A stretch of 64,000 nucleotides of DNA from Tissierella sp032104385 (GTDB lineage Bacteria > Bacillota > Clostridia > Tissierellales > Tissierellaceae). Every line of letters starts with the position of its first letter. The first letter of the stretch is position 1. Where the stretch lies: NCBI RefSeq assembly GCF_032104385.1, contig NZ_DAMCHJ010000002.1, positions 186,001 through 250,000 of the forward strand. The letters run 5' to 3'. The translations under genes and the position numbers were made by a program. Positions 44,045 to 52,743 of this stretch are shown here, piece by piece. The notes beneath the pieces were generated by a model, which did no database searches, was not told where the DNA came from, and saw only the letters and a program-made list of their open reading frames with translations.

Positions 44045-45232
44045 TTATTCCTTATTTATATATTTAACTTCTCCATTTTTGAATGTCATTACTACTTCCC
44101 CATAAAACTTCATTCCATTAAATGGAGTATTTTTCCCCTTAGATATAAATTTTTCTCCATCTACTATAATTTCTTTATTTAAATCCAATAAAACTATATC
44201 TCCATCATAGCCTTTTTCTATTTTACCTTTCTTAACATTCATTATTCTTCCTGCATTTGCTGACATAATCTTAGATAATTTCATTAAATCTATTTTACCA
44301 GATCTAACTAGAGTAGTATAGGAAACAGGAAATGCCGTTTCTATTCCTGATAATCCCGGAGCACCTTTTTCTTTATCTTCTTTAGTATGTGGTGCATGGT
44401 CTGTAGCTATAGTGTCTACAGTTCCATCTATTATACCTTGAATAAGTGTTTCTGCATCTAATTTCGTCCTTATAGGAGGATTAACCTTAAAATCATTATC
44501 CCAAAGGGCTATATGATGTGGTGTTACTTCACATGTAACATTAACCCCTTCTCTCTTTGCACTTTTTACTTCCTCAATAGCCTCTATTGTACTTACATGG
44601 CATAAATGTAGCCTCGCTCCCGTTACTTTAGATAAATAAATATCTCTAATTGTAATAATATTTTCCGATATTCTATAGTCAATTGGAGTTAGCTCATCAT
44701 CTTCTGCATGGGTCATAATAGTTAGTCCCTTTTCCTTAGCTTTAATCATAGCATTATACATAACTATATTTGACTTTACTCCTTTTCCGTCATCGGATAT
44801 AAATTTTACTCTACTATCTAAAGTACCTAAATGCTCAAGGGTATGCCCATCAAAGTTCTCTGTTATAGAAACTGTTTGGTGAACATCTGCTAAATTTAGT
44901 TCCTCTGCTTTATTTAATACATATTCTACTGTGTCCATGGAAGAGCAAATGGGATTAGTATTTCCCATTAAGTTAACTAATGTATACCCACCCTTTAGTG
45001 CGGCCAGTCCTCCAGTAAGTAAATCCTCTTTATAAGTGAATCCTGGCTCTCTAAAATGAACATGTAGGTCAATGAAAGAAGGCATTAAAATTAAGCCTTC
45101 TCCATTTATTGTTTTACAATTATAGTTTAAATTTGTACCAAAGTCCTTTATTTTTCCATCTCTAATATATAAATCTCCAATAAAATCTTTAGACTCATCC
45201 ACTATTCTTGCTTTCTTTATAAGAACCTGCAT
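44045..45232 (-). CDS. pyrC: dihydroorotase (class I)
   Basis: 395 residues from the ATG at 45230-45232 (GGGAGGG 6 bases upstream), just after the pyrI stop. Amidohydrolase fold: zinc ligands in DLHVHFREPG (about 57-66), ISDDGKGV, THAEDDE and the substrate loop TDHAPHTKEDKEKGAPGLSG-type segment near residue 300 (ATDHAPHTKEDK). It closes carbamoyl-aspartate to dihydroorotate. Confidence 0.96.
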   Translation of the reverse strand: MQVLIKKARIVDESKDFIGDLYIRDGKIKDFGTNLNYNCKTINGEGLILMPSFIDLHVHFREPGFTYKEDLLTGGLAALKGGYTLVNLMGNTNPICSSMDTVEYVLNKAEELNLADVHQTVSITENFDGHTLEHLGTLDSRVKFISDDGKGVKSNIVMYNAMIKAKEKGLTIMTHAEDDELTPIDYRISENIITIRDIYLSKVTGARLHLCHVSTIEAIEEVKSAKREGVNVTCEVTPHHIALWDNDFKVNPPIRTKLDAETLIQGIIDGTVDTIATDHAPHTKEDKEKGAPGLSGIETAFPVSYTTLVRSGKIDLMKLSKIMSANAGRIMNVKKGKIEKGYDGDIVLLDLNKEIIVDGEKFISKGKNTPFNGMKFYGEVVMTFKNGEVKYINKE

Positions 45233-45233
45233 T

Positions 45234-45662
45234 TTATCCCTCCCAAGAATATATTTGGTCGCAATATTCACACTTATACGTTCCCTTTTCCTCGTTTATT
45301 AAAACAAATTTATGGACTATTCCCCTTTCGTTAGATGTAATACATCTTGGGTTTTTACATTCAATAATTCCTTCTACCTTATCTGGCAATGATAACGTAA
45401 TTTTTTCTGTAATTTTTTCATCTTCAATAATATTCACAGTAATATTTGGATCAATAAATCCTAACATTGCCAAATCTATATCTATAACATTTTCAATCTT
45501 AATCATATCTTTACATCCATGTTTCTTACTAGTAGCATTCATTATAAGAGCTACAGTAAAATTAGCCTCATCTAGTTTTAAATGTTTAAATATAAAAAAT
45601 CCATATCCTGGTTTAATATGATCTATTACAATACCTTTTGAAATACTATTAATATTTAACAT
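45234..45662 (-). CDS. pyrI: aspartate carbamoyltransferase regulatory subunit
   Basis: 142 residues: nucleotide-binding N-terminal part and a C-terminal zinc domain with Cys102, Cys107, Cys131 and Cys134 (CKNPRC and CEYC). The stop overlaps nothing but is 1 base before pyrC; the start shares 1 base with pyrB. Presence of pyrI points to a CTP/ATP-regulated dodecameric enzyme. Confidence 0.96.
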   Translation of the reverse strand: MLNINSISKGIVIDHIKPGYGFFIFKHLKLDEANFTVALIMNATSKKHGCKDMIKIENVIDIDLAMLGFIDPNITVNIIEDEKITEKITLSLPDKVEGIIECKNPRCITSNERGIVHKFVLINEEKGTYKCEYCDQIYSWEG

Positions 45663-46585
45663 TATTTCACCCCCAATAATTTAGCAATTAATGCCATTCT
45701 AACAAACATACCGTATTTTGCTTGTCTAAAATACCAAGCCCTAGGATCACTATCTACTTCCATGCTTATTTCATTTACTCTTGGAAGTGGGTGAAGGATT
45801 ATTAAATCTGACTTAGCTAACTTTAACTTAGCATTATCTAAGATATAGCTGTCTTTTAATCTTATATAATCTGCCTCATTAAAAAAACGCTCTTTTTGCA
45901 CTCTAGTCATATATAGTATATCCAGCTTATCTATAACTTCCTCAAGCCTTTCCACTTCTACATAATCAAGTGACTTCTTGTCTAAAATTTCAGTTTTAAT
46001 ATATTCTGGTGTTTGCAATTCATTAGGGGATATTAATATAAATCTAATATTATCATATCTTGACATTGCCTTTATTAAAGAATGGACTGTACGACCAAAT
46101 TTAAGGTCTCCACATAATCCTATGGTTAAATTAGAAAAGTTACCTTTAGCTACTTTAATAGTCAAAAGGTCTGTAAGTGTTTGAGTTGGATGCTGGTGAC
46201 CACCATCACCGGCATTGATTAAAGGAACATCACAAAAGAGTGAGCTATACTTTGGTGCACCCTCCTTTGGATGACGCATAGCAATAATATCTGTATATGC
46301 TGCAACAGTTCTTATAGTATCAGGTAGGTTTTCTCCTTTAGTTACAGAACTTGAACCCGGTTCTGAAAAACCTATTACCCTTCCTCCTAGTCTATTCATA
46401 GCAGCTTCAAAACTTAATCTAGTTCTAGTGCTAGGCTCGAAAAATAAAGAACCTAATACTTTCCCATCACATAGATGTGTGAAGTCTTCCGGACTTCTAA
46501 TAATTTCTTCTGCTAATTGGAATATTTCCTCTAGTTCCTCCACTGTAAAATCTTGTGGATCAATTAAATGTCTTCCTTTTAACAT
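45662..46585 (-). CDS. pyrB: aspartate carbamoyltransferase catalytic subunit
   Basis: 307 residues from the ATG at 46583-46585 (AAAGGAGG 7 bases upstream). Carbamoyl-phosphate site FEPSTRTRLSFEAAM (about 50-64), the catalytic loop with SVTKGE, GDGGHQHPTQTLTDL and C-terminal LHPLPRVNEI. First gene of the pyrBICFKDE operon, controlled by the attenuator just upstream. Confidence 0.97.
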   Translation of the reverse strand: MLKGRHLIDPQDFTVEELEEIFQLAEEIIRSPEDFTHLCDGKVLGSLFFEPSTRTRLSFEAAMNRLGGRVIGFSEPGSSSVTKGENLPDTIRTVAAYTDIIAMRHPKEGAPKYSSLFCDVPLINAGDGGHQHPTQTLTDLLTIKVAKGNFSNLTIGLCGDLKFGRTVHSLIKAMSRYDNIRFILISPNELQTPEYIKTEILDKKSLDYVEVERLEEVIDKLDILYMTRVQKERFFNEADYIRLKDSYILDNAKLKLAKSDLIILHPLPRVNEISMEVDSDPRAWYFRQAKYGMFVRMALIAKLLGVK

Positions 46586-46631
46586 TTTAAAACCTCCTTT
46601 AGTCTTATAGACCTTTAAAGGATTAGCGTTC

Positions 46632-46710
46632 AAAAAAACCTTCCATTAAAGGAAGGCACAAATATGCTGCAATTATTTATCTACGCTCTCCTTCCTAACC
46701 TCACGGGATT
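46632..46710 (-). promoter_or_regulatory. PyrR-binding loop and attenuator of the pyr operon
   Basis: In the minus-strand leader the RNA AAUCCCGUGAGGUU (46697-46710) matches every position of the PyrR loop consensus ARUCCNGNGAGGYU. Downstream, CCTTCC-TTTAAT-GGAAGG plus seven T (46632-46656) forms a terminator, and AGGAAGG after the PyrR loop can pair with its 5' arm as antiterminator. UMP-loaded PyrR should favour termination. The pyrR gene is not in the window. Confidence 0.85.
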
Positions 46711-46736
46711 AGATTAAAGGTATTTATATTTATATC

Positions 46737-46765
46737 ATAATAACACAATATAAATAAAATGTCTA
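46737..46765 (-). promoter_or_regulatory. predicted promoter of the pyr operon
   Basis: Minus-strand TAGACA (46760-46765), 17-base spacer, TATTAT (46737-46742). The start near 46730 places the PyrR loop early in the leader. Confidence 0.6.
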
Positions 46766-46803
46766 TAAATTTTATTCTAATTATGCTTAGAATTTTTTAT
46801 CTA

Positions 46804-46842
46804 AAAATGGAAAACTCCGAATAAAGGAGTTCTCCATTTTTA
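46804..46842 (-). terminator. terminator of the spore-coat-like pair
   Basis: AAAAATGGA(A)AACTCC / GGAGTT(C)TCCATTTTT with a 7-base loop, directly after the stop of the 97-residue gene; T-runs on both sides. Confidence 0.8.
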
Positions 46843-47136
46843 TTATTTCATTTGCTGATTTGTGTTCGCTGTATTTGTACTATTTGCAGCAGATGTTAAA
46901 GTAGTTTTTATTTGATTTACATCATTCTGATTAGCTGGCGGTGCTGGAGTATAATATCCTTTCTGCTGTGCCATTTGATATATTTGATATTGCATTTGTT
47001 CAGCTTCATTTCTTAATGTTTGTAAAGTTGTTCTTAATTGTTGATTTGAACACTCCATTATAGCTGTTGTATAACTGTTTATACTCGCCTTACTTCCTGC
47101 CAAAATATCGTTTACAATATCTCTTTCTTGCATCAT
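46843..47136 (-). CDS. CotF-like spore coat protein
   Basis: 97 residues: a helical CotF-type core (MQERDIVNDILAGSKASINS, QQLRTTLQTLRNEAEQMQYQ) and a Asn/Thr/Gln-rich tail (about 65-97). In Clostridia, such small CotF-like proteins belong to spore coat or inner-spore fractions. GGAGGGATGG lies before a doubled ATG. It follows the second coat-like gene by 15 bases and ends in a terminator. Confidence 0.85.
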   Translation of the reverse strand: MMQERDIVNDILAGSKASINSYTTAIMECSNQQLRTTLQTLRNEAEQMQYQIYQMAQQKGYYTPAPPANQNDVNQIKTTLTSAANSTNTANTNQQMK

Positions 47137-47151
47137 TTACCATCCCTCCTA

Positions 47152-47358
47152 TTATAGTGAATTAATTAGGTTAGTAGCAGTAGTTTTCGCATCTGTACTA
47201 GCTTGTTGAAGCATTTGCTTTAATTGTGGATCTTGAACTTGACTTGCATAAGTTCCGAATTTAGTGCTCATAGTTAAATGTCCACCTGCTATTTCTTTTA
47301 CACAGTTGAGTTCTTGTTGAGTTACATTATTTAAATTCACAGTATTTTTAAGTGCCAT
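47152..47358 (-). CDS. small spore-coat-like protein (CotF-related)
   Basis: 68 residues beginning MALKNTVNLNNVTQQELNCV; helical, with GGHLTMSTKFGTYASQV and QLKQMLQQASTDAKTTATNL, resembling the ferritin-like coat family that pairs with CotF. AAGGAG site 8 bases upstream. It forms a two-gene unit with the preceding entry, probably read by a sporulation sigma factor (not identified). Confidence 0.75.
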   Translation of the reverse strand: MALKNTVNLNNVTQQELNCVKEIAGGHLTMSTKFGTYASQVQDPQLKQMLQQASTDAKTTATNLINSL

Positions 47359-47482
47359 AATTACACTCCTTTCAATTTTCTATTTCCATTTTATTATTTG
47401 CTAAAATATTTTTTTTATTCTGCCAAAAGATTCTTAAATATAATTAAAAAGATAGGAAAAACTAAATTCAGGAGGTGTAAAA

Positions 47483-47689
47483 ATGAAGAAAATTCCTAAT
47501 ATAAAAAATAATTCTGAGTTTAATATATATTATCAAAACGAAAATCTTCAGAATACAGATTTTGTAAATTATGATGCTTTGAACAATAGGCGGCCAGATG
47601 CTTATATAGGTTTATTTAATGATATATTTCTGTATCCGCAATCCTTTTTTGTGAATTCTGATGATTCAGCATGGTATGATGAATTGTAA
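47483..47689 (+). CDS. small protein of unknown function
   Basis: 68 residues, Asn/Asp/Tyr/Phe-rich, no recognised domain (RRPDAYIGLFNDIFLYPQSF is the most conserved-looking part). A perfect AGGAGGTG site is 6 bases before the ATG. It ends about 17 bases before the met promoter. A sporulation product is possible because of the coat genes next to it, but that is only proximity. Confidence 0.6.
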   Translation: MKKIPNIKNNSEFNIYYQNENLQNTDFVNYDALNNRRPDAYIGLFNDIFLYPQSFFVNSDDSAWYDEL

Positions 47690-47706
47690 AAAATGTAAAT
47701 TTATAG

Positions 47707-47735
47707 TTGACAAAGTTTTAAAAACACATTATAAT
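47707..47735 (+). promoter_or_regulatory. consensus sigma-A promoter of the metNIQ operon
   Basis: Perfect TTGACA (47707-47712), 17-base spacer, perfect TATAAT (47730-47735). The start near 47743 is about 20 bases before the riboswitch core. Confidence 0.85.
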
Positions 47736-47761
47736 AGTCTTTAAAATTAACTGAATATAAA

Positions 47762-47883
47762 CTCTTATCGAGAGAGGCGGAGGGAATGGCCCTATGAAGC
47801 CCGGCAACCTGTATTATTACAAGGTGCTAAATCCAACGNNNNNNNNNNNNNNNNNATTTATACCGAAAGATGAGAGAGGAACT
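47762..47883 (+). ncRNA. SAM-I riboswitch (S-box), interrupted by an assembly gap
   Basis: CTCTTATCGAGAGAGGCGGAG, AGGGAATGGCCC, TGAAGCCCGGCAACC, AAGGTGCTAAATCCAACG and the closing ACCGAAAGATGAGAGAGG match the S-box core that binds S-adenosylmethionine. Seventeen N replace bases 47839-47855, in a peripheral helix. A terminator follows and can be disrupted by pairing of AGAGAGG with CCTCTTT. High SAM should turn off metNIQ. Confidence 0.93.
47839..47855. other. 17-base run of N (assembly gap)
   Basis: The only ambiguous bases in the window; they fall inside the SAM-I riboswitch, in the helix-closing part between ATCCAACG and ATTTATACCG. The real length may differ from 17. Confidence 0.98.
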
Positions 47884-47887
47884 TAAG

Positions 47888-47940
47888 CCTCTTTCTTCTA
47901 AAGAGGTTTTTTATTTAAGCCTCTTTTTAAAGAGGTTTTT
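47888..47940 (+). terminator. two tandem copies of the riboswitch terminator hairpin
   Basis: First copy: CCTCTTT (47888-47894) with AAAGAGG (47900-47906) and six T. Second copy: CCTCTTT (47920-47926), loop TT, AAAGAGG (47929-47935), T-run. Both share TTAAGCCTCTTT and look like a duplication. Confidence 0.85.
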
Positions 47941-47971
47941 GTTTTAAGAATTTAAGGGGTGAATACATTAA

Positions 47972-48976
47972 ATGATTAAAATCCATAATTTATCTAAGGT
48001 CTTTACCAACGATAAAGAACAATTAATAGCAGTACAAGATGTAAATATAAATATAAAGAAAGGTGAAATTTTTGGAATTATTGGATTAAGCGGTGCTGGA
48101 AAATCAACTTTAATTAGATGCTTAAATAGGCTTGAAGAACCAACAGAAGGAAAGATATTTATAAATGGTATAGACTTAATAAATCTTGATAAAGAAGAAC
48201 TAAGAAAAGAAAGAAAAGAAATAGGTATGATTTTTCAACATTTTAACTTATTATCTCAAAAAACCGTATATGAAAATATAGCTTTTCCTTTACGTTTGGA
48301 AAAAATGGATAATGAAAAAATCCACAATAGAGTTAATGAACTTTTAGAATATGTAGATTTAAAAGATAAAAAAGATAATTATCCTAGCCAATTAAGTGGA
48401 GGACAAAAACAAAGAGTAGCCATAGCCAGAGCTATTGCCAATAATCCTAAAATACTACTTAGCGATGAAGGAACCTCGGCATTAGATCCAAAGACTACAA
48501 AATCTATATTGGAACTATTAAGAAAAATAAGAAATGAACTAAATATAACCATAGTGATGATAACACACCAAATGGAAGTGGTAAAAGAAATTTGTGATAG
48601 AGTTGCTATTATGGAAAATGGAAAAGTTGTAGAAGAAAATACTGTAGAAAATCTCTTTAGAGAACCTAAAACAAAAATCGCACAAACATTTATAAATTCT
48701 TTACAAGGTAATATAGAAGAAGAAATTATAAATCCAAGTGATTTTAGGGGAAAAATTATTAGATTGAGTTTTTTAGGTGATAGTGCTAAAAAACCAATTG
48801 TATCTAAGGTTATTAGAAAGTTTAATATTGATGTAAATATATTATCTGGGAACATCAATGAATTACAATCCACCAGTGTAGGTCATCTAATATTAGAGTT
48901 AATTGGAGAAGAGGAAGAGGTAAATCAAGCTCTTTTATTTCTAAGAAATGAAAATGTTTATGTGGAGGTGATATAA
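47972..48976 (+). CDS. metN: methionine ABC transporter ATP-binding protein
   Basis: 334 residues: ABC ATPase (about 1-240) with Walker A GLSGAGKST, signature LSGGQKQRVAIARAI and Walker B LLSDEGTSALDPKTT (Gly where Ala is usual), then a C-terminal NIL regulatory domain (about 255-334) that senses internal methionine. First gene after the SAM-I riboswitch; its stop overlaps the metI ATG. Confidence 0.96.
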   Translation: MIKIHNLSKVFTNDKEQLIAVQDVNINIKKGEIFGIIGLSGAGKSTLIRCLNRLEEPTEGKIFINGIDLINLDKEELRKERKEIGMIFQHFNLLSQKTVYENIAFPLRLEKMDNEKIHNRVNELLEYVDLKDKKDNYPSQLSGGQKQRVAIARAIANNPKILLSDEGTSALDPKTTKSILELLRKIRNELNITIVMITHQMEVVKEICDRVAIMENGKVVEENTVENLFREPKTKIAQTFINSLQGNIEEEIINPSDFRGKIIRLSFLGDSAKKPIVSKVIRKFNIDVNILSGNINELQSTSVGHLILELIGEEEEVNQALLFLRNENVYVEVI

Positions 48977-49617
48977 TGGCTGAATTAGTTATACCTTCTT
49001 TATTTGAAACTCTATATATGGTGTTTTTTTCAACAGTCTTTTCCTTATTAATAGGATTTCCCTTAGGAATTTTATTAGTAATTACAGAAAAAGATAATAT
49101 CTGGGAAAAACCTATATTTAATAAAATTTTGGGAAGTATTATCAATATATTAAGATCATTACCCTTCATTATTTTAATGATTTTAGTCTTTCCAATTTCA
49201 AAACTCATTGTTGGAAAAACCATAGGAACAACAGCTACCATAGTACCCTTATCCATAGCAGCGGCTCCTTTTGTAGCTAGAGTTATGGAAGGAAGTCTAA
49301 AGGAAATCGACAAAGGTGTAATAGAATCTAGCCTTGCTATGGGTGCTACAGTTCCGCAGATTGTTGGGAAAGTTCTTATTCCAGAATCTCTTCCTTCTAT
49401 AGTATCTGGAATAACTTTAACTATAATTAATCTAATTGGATATTCAGCAATGGCTGGTGCCATAGGAGGTGGTGGATTAGGTAATTTAGCTATTCGTTTT
49501 GGACTATATAGATTCCAAACAGATGTTATGGTTGTATCCCTTATAGCCATTATAGTCTTAGTTCAAGGAGTACAACTTTTAGGTAATTATATTTCTTTAA
49601 AAATAAATAAAAAATAA
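48976..49617 (+). CDS. metI: methionine ABC transporter permease
   Basis: 213 residues, five membrane helices, with the EAA coupling loop ESSLAMGATVPQIVGKVLIP (about 112-131) that contacts MetN, and GYSAMAGAIGGGGLGNLAIR near 155. Overlaps metN by 1 base and precedes metQ by 14 bases. Confidence 0.95.
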   Translation: MAELVIPSLFETLYMVFFSTVFSLLIGFPLGILLVITEKDNIWEKPIFNKILGSIINILRSLPFIILMILVFPISKLIVGKTIGTTATIVPLSIAAAPFVARVMEGSLKEIDKGVIESSLAMGATVPQIVGKVLIPESLPSIVSGITLTIINLIGYSAMAGAIGGGGLGNLAIRFGLYRFQTDVMVVSLIAIIVLVQGVQLLGNYISLKINKK

Positions 49618-49631
49618 ATGGGGGAATTAAA

Positions 49632-50429
49632 TTGAAAAAATTATTATCACTTTTATTAGTTGTTGTATTATCATTATCAGTAATAGGCTGCAGCAAAAAA
49701 ACTTCAGATGAAAATGTAATAAAAATAGGTGTATCTCCTGACCCACATGCGAAACTAGTTAGCCTAGTTGTAGATGATTTAAAAAAAGAAGGAATTGAAA
49801 TTGAAATAATTGAATTCACAGATTATATAAAACCAAACTTAGCTGTTAATGATGGGGAAATAGATGCTAATTTCTTCCAACACGAGCCTTATTTCAATGA
49901 TTTTAAAGCAAAAGAAAAATTAAATATAGTATCTTTAGGAAAAATTCATGTAGAGCCAATGGCATTATATTCATCTAAATATAAAACTATAGAAGAAATA
50001 CCTGATGGTGCTGAAATAGCTATACCAAATGATACAGTAAATGGAGGCAGAGCCTTACTACTACTTGAAGCTAATGGATTAATTAAGTTAAAAGATGGAG
50101 TTGGATATGAAGCTACTGAAAATGATGTAACTGAAAATCTAAAAAATCTTAAATTTACTCCTCTAGAAGCAGCTTTTCTTCCAAAGTCCTTAGATGGTGT
50201 TGATGGTGCCGTAATCAATGGTAACTATGCCCTTGAAGGAGGCCTAAACCCTGTAAAAGATGGTCTTTTAATTGAAGGGGGAGAATCTCCTTATGCTAAT
50301 CTTATAGCTGTAAGATCTGGAGAAGAAACTCAAGATAAGTTTGTTAAATTATTAAAAGCATTACAATCTGAAAAAGTTAAGAAATATATTGAAGAAAATT
50401 ATGATGGTGCTGTAGTTCCAGCATTTTAA
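49632..50429 (+). CDS. metQ: methionine-binding lipoprotein
   Basis: 265 residues with lipoprotein signal (LSVIGCSKK, lipid cysteine near 20) and the NlpA/MetQ fold: IKIGVSPDPHAKLV, DANFFQHEPYFNDF, AIPNDTVNGGRALLLLE and the ligand-binding INGNYALEGG near 200. It delivers methionine to MetNI outside the membrane. Ends the operon, with a terminator right after. Confidence 0.96.
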   Translation: MKKLLSLLLVVVLSLSVIGCSKKTSDENVIKIGVSPDPHAKLVSLVVDDLKKEGIEIEIIEFTDYIKPNLAVNDGEIDANFFQHEPYFNDFKAKEKLNIVSLGKIHVEPMALYSSKYKTIEEIPDGAEIAIPNDTVNGGRALLLLEANGLIKLKDGVGYEATENDVTENLKNLKFTPLEAAFLPKSLDGVDGAVINGNYALEGGLNPVKDGLLIEGGESPYANLIAVRSGEETQDKFVKLLKALQSEKVKKYIEENYDGAVVPAF

Positions 50430-50434
50430 GAAGA

Positions 50435-50459
50435 CAGAGGCAAGTTTATCTTGCCTCTG
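50435..50459. terminator. terminator after metQ
   Basis: CAGAGGCAAG, loop TTTAT, CTTGCCTCTG: perfect 10-pair stem followed by TTAATAAAT, between convergent genes. Confidence 0.75.
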
Positions 50460-50477
50460 TTAATAAATACATGAAAT

Positions 50478-52622
50478 TTATTTGGTTGATTTATATTTTC
50501 CCTGAATCTCTATATCTTTCATATTTATTATAAACTGCTTATCATGATTATACATTGGATTATATCTATGGATTGAAATATAGCCTTCTCTTAGTTCCAC
50601 AGAATTACTTATATTATTTTTTTCTAAAGCAGTATTCTCATATAAGAATATCACCTGCACCAATTTTTTTCGATTCTTAGGATTTTCTGCTATAAAGGTT
50701 CCAGTAACATTTTCATTTTTAATAGTTAATCCATCTATATTAATAGTATCTCCATCTATTTTTATAGGTAATTCGGAGCTGATTTCCTTAATCATTCCAT
50801 TCTTATTTGGATATCCAATTAAGATTAAATTGCCCTGTTTATCTGATTCTGTTAAATCTTTTTCTTCTTTAATCTTAATCTTTGAATTATCATCTTCTTC
50901 AACCTTAATTTCTCCCATGCTATCCCTTACTAACATTTGAGTAAATTCTTCAAATTTCATTGAATCTTCTTTAGTTAAATATTCTGGTTTTACTATTATT
51001 ACCTCTTCTCCTTCTAAGGCGCGGAGAGCTATACTACCTATTATCAATCCATTTCTCTTTTCTGATTCCTTTAAATAACGTTTTTCTTGGTTTCTATATA
51101 CAGCTTCTCGTTCCTCTCGAGTTAATTTAATATCCGCAGGAGAATAGTTGGGTTTTGTCACTGCATCTTCCAAAGAATTTCTAATATCTTTTCCAGCAAC
51201 TTTTTCTATTATATCTAATAAATTTTCTATAGTTGCATTTTTAAATTTATACTCTTCAAAATATGTTTTTAATATTTTAATAAATTTTTCTTCCCCTACC
51301 TTCTGTTTTAAAGATTCAAAAAAAGCAGGTCCCCTCCTATATATAGTTTCACTATAATCTCCCCATTCTTGAAACTCATCTACACTACTATTTAATGGTA
51401 ATATATTTAATGGATATATGGAATTTCTTATAGTATAATCAATTCCATTTTGATGTTCTTTTCCATATTCTTTTTCAAAATAGTATGCAGTAGTAAATAC
51501 AGTTAAAGACTCATCAAGAAAAGGTTCTTCAAATTCATTATTTCCTACTGCTACATACCACCATTGGTGAATAGCTTCATGAACTGCTGCTTCTATTATA
51601 AATGGAGCATTTTCTTCTATGTCAATATCTTCTAAATCCCAGTATCCTCCCATTTGTAATACCTGAGGGTATTCCATTGCTCCCCCTCCTAGATATGTTT
51701 CCACTATTTTAAGCTCATCATAAGGATATTTTCCTATAATTTTGTTCATAAATTTTACAGTTTTAGCTACTTCATCTAATACCATAATAGCTGTATTCTC
51801 TTTTTTTCCTTCTTCCATAATATAATAGTTGCTGATTTTAATACCATCTACTTCTTTAGTTTTCACTTTATATCTATCACTCATAAATATAACAAAATCT
51901 CTAACATTTTCAGCTTTTATAACTATAGTCTTATTTTTATCATTTTCTTTTTCCTCTATTATGGTTCCTGTTGGTGCTACTACCATTTTCTTCGGTACAG
52001 TAAATACTACATTATAGTTTGAAACATCACTATAGTTAGACTCTCCTATGGGATGGTATGGATTTTCATCCCATTTTCCATCCTTCTCATTATAAATGGA
52101 TAGTATTGGATACCAATTGGTTAGAGAATAAATTCCTTGTAGATGATGGAAGCGATGATATCCTTCGGGAATCTTTATGGTAAACTCAATTTTTATCTCT
52201 GCCTTTTCACCCTTCTTTAAGGGTTCTTCCATATTTATCTTTAGTATCTGATTATCATCTGTGTATTTAACTTCTTCATTATTAATCCTTACACCTTGTA
52301 CCTTAATATAACCTTTTTGTTCCTCTGTTAATTTTGGTATTTCTTCTCCTTCATGTAAATACATACCACCTATAGCTGGTAATGTTCCGTAGGACTCATA
52401 GGCATTCGCATAAAGATGAAACACTAAACTATTTAAGTCTGTATTGTAAGTATTAGTAAAAATAACCTTCTGTTCTCCTTCTACAGTATGATTCTCAGTA
52501 TTTAAGGTAATATTTATTTCATACTGAGTCAGATTATCTAAATCAGCTGTAAATCCTAATTGAAAACTACTTAATAGAATTACTAAAATTAACGTTATTA
52601 ATAAAAATCTTTTTTTATTCAT
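50478..52622 (-). CDS. secreted or anchored M1 family metallopeptidase
   Basis: 714 residues. Signal/anchor helix at about 5-24, aminopeptidase-N-like N-domain (about 30-260), then the M1 zinc site HEAIH (His348, His352) with Glu371 in FLDESLTVF, exactly HEXXH-x18-E. The GxMEN-like exopeptidase signature appears as GGGAMEYPQVLQ (about 310). A C-terminal extension (about 480-714) has beta segments of unknown role. It cleaves N-terminal residues of peptides, probably outside the cell. Single-gene unit. Confidence 0.92.
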   Translation of the reverse strand: MNKKRFLLITLILVILLSSFQLGFTADLDNLTQYEINITLNTENHTVEGEQKVIFTNTYNTDLNSLVFHLYANAYESYGTLPAIGGMYLHEGEEIPKLTEEQKGYIKVQGVRINNEEVKYTDDNQILKINMEEPLKKGEKAEIKIEFTIKIPEGYHRFHHLQGIYSLTNWYPILSIYNEKDGKWDENPYHPIGESNYSDVSNYNVVFTVPKKMVVAPTGTIIEEKENDKNKTIVIKAENVRDFVIFMSDRYKVKTKEVDGIKISNYYIMEEGKKENTAIMVLDEVAKTVKFMNKIIGKYPYDELKIVETYLGGGAMEYPQVLQMGGYWDLEDIDIEENAPFIIEAAVHEAIHQWWYVAVGNNEFEEPFLDESLTVFTTAYYFEKEYGKEHQNGIDYTIRNSIYPLNILPLNSSVDEFQEWGDYSETIYRRGPAFFESLKQKVGEEKFIKILKTYFEEYKFKNATIENLLDIIEKVAGKDIRNSLEDAVTKPNYSPADIKLTREEREAVYRNQEKRYLKESEKRNGLIIGSIALRALEGEEVIIVKPEYLTKEDSMKFEEFTQMLVRDSMGEIKVEEDDNSKIKIKEEKDLTESDKQGNLILIGYPNKNGMIKEISSELPIKIDGDTINIDGLTIKNENVTGTFIAENPKNRKKLVQVIFLYENTALEKNNISNSVELREGYISIHRYNPMYNHDKQFIINMKDIEIQGKYKSTK

Positions 52623-52743
52623 GTTATCCCCCCTATTTTTTACATATACATTATAATCTTATCATAAGTCTGCCTAAAGTTCTCAACTAAATATGCGAAA
52701 ATACTGATAATTTTATCAAGTTATTATTTTTTTATTTTTCAAA

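Noticed and set aside
48379..49550. Two long minus-strand open frames opposite metN and metI
   Set aside because: The plus-strand metN/metI proteins are complete with all motifs; the minus frames are low-complexity shadows.
52708..52722. TGATAA-TT-TTATCA palindrome upstream of the M1 peptidase as a second Fur box
   Set aside because: Spacing is 6-2-6 instead of 7-1-7, so the fit to Fur is poor in AT-rich DNA.
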